Shown here: positions 1 to 4,009 of the stretch, piece after piece | How positions within the stretch are numbered: the first letter of the stretch is position 1 | Layout of the letters: the number at the start of each line of letters is the position of its first letter | NCBI GenBank assembly: GCA_030616465.1 | Contig: JAUWXH010000201.1 | Span: 1 to 5,005 of the forward strand | DNA length: 5,005 nt | Origin: Planctomycetota bacterium | GTDB lineage: Bacteria; Planctomycetota; Phycisphaerae; UBA1845; Fen-1342 | Reading direction: 5' to 3' | Program-made: the position numbers and the translations under genes | The notes under the pieces: generated by a model | The model's database searches: none | The model's input: only the letters and a program-made list of their open reading frames with translations | Told to the model about the DNA's origin: nothing

Positions 1-44
1 GCGAGCTGCGGAAGAAACTCGACGAGCTCGACCTGGGGTTCTGA
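1..44 (+). CDS. 3' end of an unidentified gene
   Basis: An open frame starting at base 3 enters from the left edge and ends at TGA 42-44. The visible tail reads ELRKKLDELDLGF, a charged, helix-prone C-terminus that would suit the end of a coiled or amphipathic helix. Codon use is GC-rich at third positions, as in the neighbouring genes. Only 13 codons are visible, so the family cannot be named, and the frame could in principle be chance. The next gene begins 70 bases downstream in the same direction, so the two may be co-transcribed. Confidence 0.45.
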   Translation, partial: ELRKKLDELDLGF

Positions 45-114
45 CGATGACGGCTGCCCGCCCGCACCGCACCTGCTCGAACGGCGGTGGTGGGCTCGGC
101 ATGGGAGACAGGTA

Positions 115-351
115 GTGGACGACGAGGAGAAGATACTCGAATCCTTGCGGAAGAAGCCACGCGGCGCCGGGGAACTGTCCCAGTTGTGCGGCATCTCGCG
201 TAACCCGATGTTCTCGCTGCTGATGAAGATGGAGAAGGAGAATCTGATTGTGTGGGACGGTCGCGCGTGGACCACGCCGCCATCGGCCGATGCCAAGCCA
301 AGCGGCGACGCCGACACGAGCCCGCCGCTTGAAGGGGGTTCAGAGGCCTGA
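115..351 (+). CDS. small winged-helix DNA-binding protein
   Basis: A 78-residue protein that looks like a winged helix-turn-helix. Residues 4-14 form a first helix (EEKILESLRKK), about 17-26 a second helix (GAGELSQLCG), and about 28-44 a basic recognition helix ending in MEKENL. The short strand pair IVWDGRAW at 45-52 matches the wing of MarR/ArsR-like or Rrf2-like folds. The remainder (53-78) is a proline-rich, acidic, probably disordered tail. The GTG start is chosen because a GGGAGA Shine-Dalgarno sits at 103-108 with good spacing. It probably binds DNA, but the target is unknown; lack of a ligand domain suggests either a minimal regulator or an adaptor. The stop overlaps the next reading frame, which carries a zinc ribbon, so the two may work as a pair or be one split protein. 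The fold is fairly secure; the function is not. Confidence 0.72.
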   Translation: MDDEEKILESLRKKPRGAGELSQLCGISRNPMFSLLMKMEKENLIVWDGRAWTTPPSADAKPSGDADTSPPLEGGSEA

Positions 352-520
352 GTGCGATGGCTGTCATAACGACGTGATGCGGATCACCAAGTCCACGAAA
401 ACCGACCAGTGGCTGTGCACGGCGTGCGTGGCCGCCCTGGAGAAGCCGCCGGAGCCGACCACTCCACCGCCGTCCTCGTCTCCAAAGGAGCAGAAGGACA
501 AAGAGGCGGCCGAATCATAG
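329..520 (+). CDS. zinc-ribbon miniprotein (start uncertain)
   Basis: This frame encodes CDGC followed 17 residues later by CTAC, a CxxC...CxxC zinc knuckle (C9, C12, C30, C33 counted from the TTG at 329). A basic stretch RITKSTKT lies between the cysteine pairs, and a Pro/Ser-rich then Lys/Glu-rich tail runs to TAG 518-520. The start is problematic. The frame lies +1 to the upstream winged-helix gene and overlaps its end. The first cysteine codon comes directly after that gene's stop, and the strong GA-G5 Shine-Dalgarno-like tract at 331-338 points to bases 344-352, where no ATG, GTG or TTG exists in this frame. TTG 329 gives 63 residues but has no ribosome site; ATG 290 gives 76 residues and also lacks one; GTG 374 and ATG 377 would lose the first CxxC. 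A frameshift fusion with the upstream gene, or a sequence error, is possible. Confidence 0.55.
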   Translation: MKGVQRPECDGCHNDVMRITKSTKTDQWLCTACVAALEKPPEPTTPPPSSSPKEQKDKEAAES

Positions 521-569
521 GCGTCCCTCACGCCGCCTCTCGGAAGGCTTTCGGGGGACGCCCTTTCCG
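521..569 (+). terminator. possible stem-loop terminator, no T-tract
   Basis: Directly after the TAG at 518-520, GCGTCCC (521-527) pairs with GGGACGC (555-561). An alternative inner arm CGGAAGG (541-547) can pair with CCTTTCCG (562-569) with one bulge. The two arms compete, and there is no run of T afterwards, so this is only a weak candidate for termination or for an RNA structure ahead of the next gene. Confidence 0.25.
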
Positions 570-610
570 GCAGCGGCGTGGCGGGTAAGCGCGGAACGAG
601 CGAAAGTGCC

Positions 611-889
611 ATGGAAATCGACATTGAGGTGCCTGATCTGGCGAGTGTTTTTGGCCCGTCTGCCGCCGCAGAGGGCGAACGCGTGCTCGATCGGGCCACG
701 GTTTCAGAACTCTACTTCGAGCAGGGCGACGAGATCGAAGAGGGTGAGCTGTTTGCCGTGCTGTTCAACCGACACGGTACTTGTGAGATCGTGGCGCCGA
801 CCTCAGGGGTTCTCGTGTCCATGCGGTACGAGGTGAGCGACTCGGTCGCTTCGGAGGAGGTGTTGGCGACGATCGATACGGATCGATGA
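611..889 (+). CDS. biotinyl/lipoyl-like domain protein without acceptor lysine
   Basis: A 92-residue acidic protein built as a single biotinyl/lipoyl-attachment-type beta barrel. It opens MEIDIEVPDL like a lipoyl domain, has the first half-barrel turn FEQGDEIEEGELFAVL (36-51), then CEIVAPTSGVL (58-68), the usual strand after the swinging-arm hairpin, and closes with YEVSDSVASEEVLATID (73-89). In lipoyl or biotinyl domains the hairpin carries a lysine (DKA or MKM); here the aligned residues are RHG (54-56), with His55 in the lysine position, and no lysine occurs anywhere in the 92 residues. It therefore should not be able to carry lipoate or biotin on that site. ATG 611 is chosen because it begins the domain; a GTG at 578 would add 11 residues with no family match. 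Only a weak purine stretch precedes either start. The role is unknown: a scaffold or binding module is more likely than a cofactor carrier. Confidence 0.72.
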   Translation: MEIDIEVPDLASVFGPSAAAEGERVLDRATVSELYFEQGDEIEEGELFAVLFNRHGTCEIVAPTSGVLVSMRYEVSDSVASEEVLATIDTDR

Positions 890-926
890 GATGACCGGAA
901 GCTGGGCGTTGTCGCTGATGTAGGGC

Positions 927-944
927 CGCGGAGCGAAGACCGCG
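927..944. terminator. possible bidirectional terminator between convergent genes
   Basis: CGCGG (927-931) and CCGCG (940-944) form a 5-bp GC stem around an 8-base loop in the gap between the convergent stops at 889 and 975. On the + side it is followed by CTGTTATC; there is no clear T-tract on either side. Position is the main argument for it. Confidence 0.3.
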
Positions 945-974
945 CTGTTATCGATTGGACGGGAGGGTCTCTTG

Positions 975-1286
975 CTAGCCACCTCTGCCGTCGCCGTAGG
1001 CCCGTCTGCCGTTGCCCCCGTAGCCTCGTCGGCCGTCGGCGCGTGGCTTGGCCTCGTTCACAACGATGGTGCGGCCCATGTGGTCCTGGCCGTTCAAGGC
1101 CGCGATCGCCGCCTGGGCTTCCTCAGCGGAGCCCATCTCGACAAAACCGAATCCCTTGCTCCGGCCCGTCATCCGGTCCGTGATGACTTCCGCGCTCGTC
1201 ACAGTTCCGTACTGGGACAGCAGTTTCTCCAAGTCCGAACTGCTCACATCGTAGCTCAGATTCCCGCAATACAGCTTCTTGCCCAT
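975..1286 (-). CDS. single-RRM RNA-binding protein with Gly/Arg tail
   Basis: A 103-residue RNA-binding protein of the small bacterial RRM family (cyanobacterial Rbp type). RNP2 is LYCGNL at residues 5-10 and RNP1 is KGFGFVEM at 44-51, with the aromatic RNA-stacking residues Tyr6, Phe46 and Phe48 all present. The domain runs from about 4 to 80 and ends in TIVVNEAKPR; the remaining residues 84-103 are a Gly/Arg/Tyr-rich tail typical of these proteins. It should bind single-stranded RNA in the cytoplasm; in cyanobacteria relatives respond to cold, but nothing here shows that for this gene. The start at 1286 is supported by GGAG six bases upstream (bases 1293-1296 on the complementary strand) and by the family's MxxKLYxGNL opening. 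The frame stays open for 15 more codons, which do not match the family. It appears monocistronic, and repeats with GTTAACAGGCTAGG lie about 70-100 bases upstream of its start. Confidence 0.93.
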   Translation of the reverse strand: MGKKLYCGNLSYDVSSSDLEKLLSQYGTVTSAEVITDRMTGRSKGFGFVEMGSAEEAQAAIAALNGQDHMGRTIVVNEAKPRADGRRGYGGNGRRAYGDGRGG

Positions 1287-1352
1287 CGTAAGCTCCGCGC
1301 TTGATGGCGAACTCGACCCAGTGCGCCCCATTCTGCGAGATGGCCAAAACCG

Positions 1353-1401
1353 CCTAGCCTGTTAACCACCTAGCCTGTTAACTGCCCGGTCGGCTGTTAA
1401 C
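1353..1401 (-). repeat. direct repeats resembling the tRNA-Asn anticodon arm
   Basis: CCTAGCCTGTTAAC occurs exactly twice on the + strand, at 1353-1366 and 1369-1382, with a 16-base period. A third partial copy, GGCTGTTAAC, is at 1392-1401. Each contains the palindrome GTTAAC. The + strand segment 1368-1386 (ACCTAGCCTGTTAACTGCC) matches 1561-1578 inside the tRNA gene (ACCTAGCGGTTAACAGCC) except for one substitution, one extra base and one further substitution. They may be tRNA-derived fragments or operator-like sites ahead of the RRM gene. Confidence 0.7.
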
Positions 1402-1411
1402 GAGAGAATCC

Positions 1412-1478
1412 GAGAGCGCCGGGGCCGGAAAGACACCGGGCCCGGTGAGTCGGCGTCGCAGCGGCCCCGGGCGCTCTC
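1412..1478. repeat. large nested hairpin (cruciform-capable)
   Basis: GAGAGCGCCGGGGCC at 1412-1426 pairs with GGCCCCGGGCGCTCTC at 1463-1478, leaving a single bulged base; G1427 and C1462 extend the stem by one more pair. Inside the loop, CACCGGGCCCGGTG at 1434-1447 is a perfect 14-bp palindrome followed on the minus strand by TCTTTCC. The structure lies downstream of tRNA-Asn in its own direction, so it may end the tRNA transcript, but no T-tract follows the outer stem. A structured small RNA cannot be excluded. Confidence 0.65.
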
Positions 1479-1534
1479 TGGCCCGGGGTTTCGCGTGAAC
1501 TGGTCGGTCACTCGTTCCGCGACCGTGAAGAAAA

Positions 1535-1607
1535 CTCCCCGAGTAGGACTCGAACCTACAACCTAGCGGTTAACAGCCGCTCGCTCTACCAATTGAGCTA
1601 TCGGGGA
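1535..1607 (-). tRNA. tRNA-Asn (GTT anticodon)
   Basis: A complete 73-base tRNA folds on the minus strand. Acceptor strands are TCCCCGA and TCGGGGA (7 bp), the D stem is GCTC/GAGC with the loop AATTGGTA, the anticodon stem is AGCGG/CCGCT with the loop CTGTTAA, and the T stem GTAGG/CCTAC encloses TTCGAGT. Anticodon GTT lies at 1572-1574 and reads asparagine codons AAC and AAU. The discriminator base is G, as expected for asparagine. CCA is not encoded; the 3' end runs into TTTTC, which may contribute to termination. The TA at positions 8-9 and the GG in the D loop are standard. It stands alone, with no other tRNA visible. Confidence 0.97.
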
Positions 1608-1728
1608 TCTCTCGCTGGTCGCCTGCCGGCAAGGCAAGCGGGCGGACCTGCCGGCGATCCAAGCTTCACCCCGGCGAACCGCAGCAGGCGGCCGAGCCGC
1701 CATGCCGGACGACCGGTTGCCGGCCGCC
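1608..1728. repeat. REP-like GC palindrome cluster upstream of the tRNA
   Basis: No gene is credible here. CCTGCCGGC appears twice as a direct repeat (1622-1630 and 1647-1655), each containing the palindrome GCCGGC, and the first is flanked by GCCT and AGGC so it can fold. Further GCCGGC, CGGCCG and CGGCGAAC motifs follow up to 1728. The makeup resembles dispersed extragenic palindromic repeats. If the tRNA promoter lies further upstream, this stretch is the tRNA leader. Confidence 0.45.
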
Positions 1729-1815
1729 GTTCGCCGGTCGATTACCAGCGTACCAGCCCTATTCGGCAAGTCAACCTGAATCGCCAAAGCCGGGATCATT
1801 CATCGACCGGCGAAC
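1729..1815. repeat. 14-bp perfect inverted repeat, 59-bp spacer
   Basis: GTTCGCCGGTCGAT at 1729-1742 is the exact reverse complement of ATCGACCGGCGAAC at 1802-1815. The match stops sharply at both ends. The 59-bp interior is less GC-rich than its surroundings and holds the best promoter candidate for the minus-strand tRNA. It could be a tiny non-autonomous mobile element or a cruciform/transcript hairpin. Confidence 0.6.
1747..1774 (-). promoter_or_regulatory. possible sigma70-type promoter for tRNA-Asn
   Basis: On the minus strand TTGACT (bases 1774-1769) is followed after 16 bases by TACGCT (1752-1747), a fair match to the -35 and -10 consensus. It would start a transcript about 130 bases ahead of the tRNA, which is a long leader, so a nearer promoter may exist. 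The -10 keeps only TA and the final T of the consensus. Confidence 0.3.
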
Positions 1816-1870
1816 AGTAGGGCCAAGCACCTGTCGGCCGCGGGCCGCACGCCCGCTTGCCTGACACGCT

Positions 1871-1985
1871 GTCATTCTGAGGGTGCGCAGCGCGCCGTTA
1901 TTCTCAGGGAGCGAAGCAAGCGTAGGGCAGGGCGAGTCTTCGAGGCCTGCCATCCGCGAAGATTCTCCGCTGCGCTCAGAATGAC
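1871..1985. mobile_element. MITE-like dispersed repeat with 11-bp terminal inverted repeats
   Basis: GTCATTCTGAG at 1871-1881 is exactly inverted as CTCAGAATGAC at 1975-1985, giving a 115-bp element. Next to the tips, GCGCAGCG on the left and CGCTGCGC on the right extend the symmetry after a three-base offset. A second, degenerate left-end copy starts at 1897 (GTTATTCTCAGGGAGCGAAGC), so the left side looks internally duplicated. Sequences of the type CATTCTGAG...GCGAAG...ATTCTCCGCTGCGCTCAGAATGAC are a recurrent intergenic repeat in several GC-rich bacterial phyla, as I recall. There is no transposase inside. An open frame across it on the minus strand is simply translation of the repeat. Confidence 0.65.
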
Positions 1986-2046
1986 GGCCGGGACGGAGCT
2001 AGGCCGCTACGTTCGACGGCCGGGACGGAGCCCGGGCGCTACATCC
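1983..2046. repeat. two-copy 32-bp tandem repeat
   Basis: GACGGCCGGGACGGAGC is repeated exactly at 1983-1999 and 2015-2031, and the following 15 bases of each unit match at 10 of 15 positions (both contain CGCTAC), giving 27 of 32 overall. The first unit overlaps the last three bases of the inverted-repeat element ending at 1985. From 2047 to 2209 I see no gene, promoter or strong hairpin. Confidence 0.65.
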
Positions 2047-2209
2047 CCCGTGGGGTTCGGCGGGTACGTCTGGGCCACTTCCTGGTGGGCGCGGCTCGGA
2101 TCGTCGGGTGGCTTGCTTTCGCGCGCGGGGCGTAAGCATGTACCGTCGCCGCCGGGACGCCGACCGCTGCATCTCGGGTGCGGATTGGGCCACGTCGGCG
2201 ATGGGCGGG

Positions 2210-4006
2210 CTAGGGATAGTTCCGCATGCGAATCCTCAGGCCGCTGACCCCATCGCCCTTTTGGTTTGTGATCCCGCGGATCGTCTTGCCGGGTGGAACC
2301 AGGAAGAGCAAGCCCAGTTCGGCTTCCTCCTGTGTCAGCTCCCTGGGCTCGATGTGCTTGAAATCCAGCATCCCGCGGAACGTTATGCTGAGCGGGTCAT
2401 CCGGGCCGCCGGCAAAGAACAGCTCCAGATAGGTCGTGCCCCTGCTGCGCGGCACGATGGCGAAGTAGCCGACCAGCGGGTACCGGTTCCCTTCGTTGTC
2501 TTCCGCCCAGTATTGGTTGAGCGTCCGGGCCGCGTAGTTGAACACGTCACCGACCAGGGTCTGGGCCTGGTAGGGCTTATAGCGGACCTGGCAGAGGCGG
2601 GATCCCGCCGGCCGCTTGAATTTGCCGACCGTGGCCTCGCCTTCGGATGCCTCGAGGCGCTCCCGGTCGCCGACGATCCTTCCGGAAACGAACAGTTCGC
2701 CTTCCAGGGTCACATCGGTTCCACCGCGCACGCGGGCTGCTGACATCCTGAAAGGCAGCTCTTCGAAGTCGCCGTACGGTCGGACCAGCGCCCTTATGAA
2801 TCCCGTGACGCCGCGGCGCGTGCCGCTACCACGTTGCGGTCCGGCGCTCGTGGCGGCGGCGGCCGCCGCCAACGCCTCATCCGGCGGCTTGTCGGCCGGC
2901 TCCCTGGGCACCGCCGCCCGGGCGTGGCGGCGATACTCGACAAATCGCGGGGTGAACTCCTCATCGACCTCGAAGTACGCGTCAACCACGGTCTTGACGC
3001 CGGCGCGAACGGCAAAGTTGGTGTCCACGTCCGCGATGCGTAGCGCGTCGCCGATCTTCGGGTCCGCCCCGCCCAGCAGCCGCGCCGCGTAATGTCGGGG
3101 CTCCTCATTCACGTCGCCCACCACGCGGATCATGGTTGGGCGGAAGCGGTGGTAGGACGAGCCCTTGCCGACGCGGTCGGCCGAGGACTGGTCCATTTCG
3201 AGCCGGACGGCGATGAGCTTCGTGCCGGCCTCGGGTGTATACACCTTGCGTATGTATTGAGGGTTTTGGCTTGCGCGCGTCGGTACCTCCTTGCGATAGC
3301 GGCCCTCGACGCTGCCCTTCGGCTCCCACCACATCGCGACGCCCAGCCCCGTCTCAAAGCCGTCGCCCTTATCATCGCGGCGGGGAGCGGTGATTGATTC
3401 GGGCTGAACCGTATTGCCGCTCCAGGAGACCCACTCGGCGTAATCCGGGTAAACGCTGGCCAGCGTGGTCTTGCCGCGCAGGCTGCCGCTGCTGAGCAGG
3501 TTCACCAGCCCGGCGGTGAACTCGTCGGACCTTAGCCAGATGCTATTGCGGCTAAACTCGACGTAGCCGCGTTGATCCACCATGTTGTCCTCGTCGCGCT
3601 CGTCCCGCTGGAATTGCATCACCTTCCCGCCGAACGGGAGCATCATTACTCCCAGCAGCAGGGTGCCGACGCAGATTTGGCCGATGACGATTCCGGCCAC
3701 GGCCCCGCCGCCCCAGTCCAGGTACATCGGTATGCGCACGTTCCCGCGGATGCCTCTGTCCGCTGCCAGACGCAGCGCAACCAGCGTGATGATGAACAGC
3801 ACGATCAGGCAGACGGGCTCGGAGTACGAGGGGTGCAGTCCGGTCTGTTTGGTGATGAGATCGTTTAGCGCTTCGGAATAGCCCAGGGCCACCACCGCGG
3901 CGATAATGGCGCAGAACGCGTTGATCAGCCCGCCGAACAGGCCGAAGATCGAGTTCATGAAGGCGATGCCCACAACGAGCAGCAGGGCGCAGATATTCAG
4001 AGCCAT
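2210..4006 (-). CDS. CvpA-like membrane protein with long uncharacterised C-terminal region
   Basis: A 598-residue membrane protein. Four hydrophobic segments lie at about 3-17, 20-43, 61-82 and 99-124. The arrangement, with the Gly-rich fourth segment LDWGGGAVAGIVIGQ after a basic loop, is that of the CvpA (colicin V production) family, normally about 160 residues long, so this protein carries about 470 extra. Arginines at 79, 84, 87 and 91 put the loop between segments three and four in the cytoplasm, which predicts a periplasmic C-terminal region. That region has an extended part (about 125-365) with beta-rich stretches such as GTKLIAVRLEMDQ, an Ala/Pro linker near 365-395, and a second beta-rich part to the end (LELFFAGGPDDPLSITF, LLFLVPPGKTIRGI). 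These may be two Ig-like or DUF4352-like modules, but I do not recognise them. ATG 4006 has GAGGT five bases upstream, embedded in the end of the preceding gene, implying translational coupling with the GspE-like protein. Confidence 0.85.
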   Translation of the reverse strand: MALNICALLLVVGIAFMNSIFGLFGGLINAFCAIIAAVVALGYSEALNDLITKQTGLHPSYSEPVCLIVLFIITLVALRLAADRGIRGNVRIPMYLDWGGGAVAGIVIGQICVGTLLLGVMMLPFGGKVMQFQRDERDEDNMVDQRGYVEFSRNSIWLRSDEFTAGLVNLLSSGSLRGKTTLASVYPDYAEWVSWSGNTVQPESITAPRRDDKGDGFETGLGVAMWWEPKGSVEGRYRKEVPTRASQNPQYIRKVYTPEAGTKLIAVRLEMDQSSADRVGKGSSYHRFRPTMIRVVGDVNEEPRHYAARLLGGADPKIGDALRIADVDTNFAVRAGVKTVVDAYFEVDEEFTPRFVEYRRHARAAVPREPADKPPDEALAAAAAATSAGPQRGSGTRRGVTGFIRALVRPYGDFEELPFRMSAARVRGGTDVTLEGELFVSGRIVGDRERLEASEGEATVGKFKRPAGSRLCQVRYKPYQAQTLVGDVFNYAARTLNQYWAEDNEGNRYPLVGYFAIVPRSRGTTYLELFFAGGPDDPLSITFRGMLDFKHIEPRELTQEEAELGLLFLVPPGKTIRGITNQKGDGVSGLRIRMRNYP

Positions 4007-4009
4007 GAT

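Noticed and set aside
47..115. A 22-codon open frame (ATG 47 to TAG 113-115) whose stop overlaps the GTG of the winged-helix gene by one base.
   Set aside because: Too short, composition is unremarkable and no ribosome site precedes it; the overlap alone is not enough to call a leader peptide.
972..1304. Open frames on the + strand opposite the RRM gene.
   Set aside because: The minus-strand RRM protein has both RNP motifs and a good ribosome site, so the opposite frames are shadows.
1353..1401. The repeated CCTAGCCTGTTAAC units as a CRISPR array.
   Set aside because: The repeats are only 14 bases with a 2-base gap, so there are no spacers and no associated genes.
1563..1953. Several 60-80 codon open frames on both strands across the tRNA and the intergenic repeats.
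   Set aside because: They translate the tRNA gene and the repeats; none has a ribosome site or a protein motif.
2108..2743. A 211-codon + strand open frame antisense to the CvpA-like gene.
   Set aside because: It is a mirror of the GC-rich coding strand with no family motifs and no ribosome site; the minus-strand gene explains the region.
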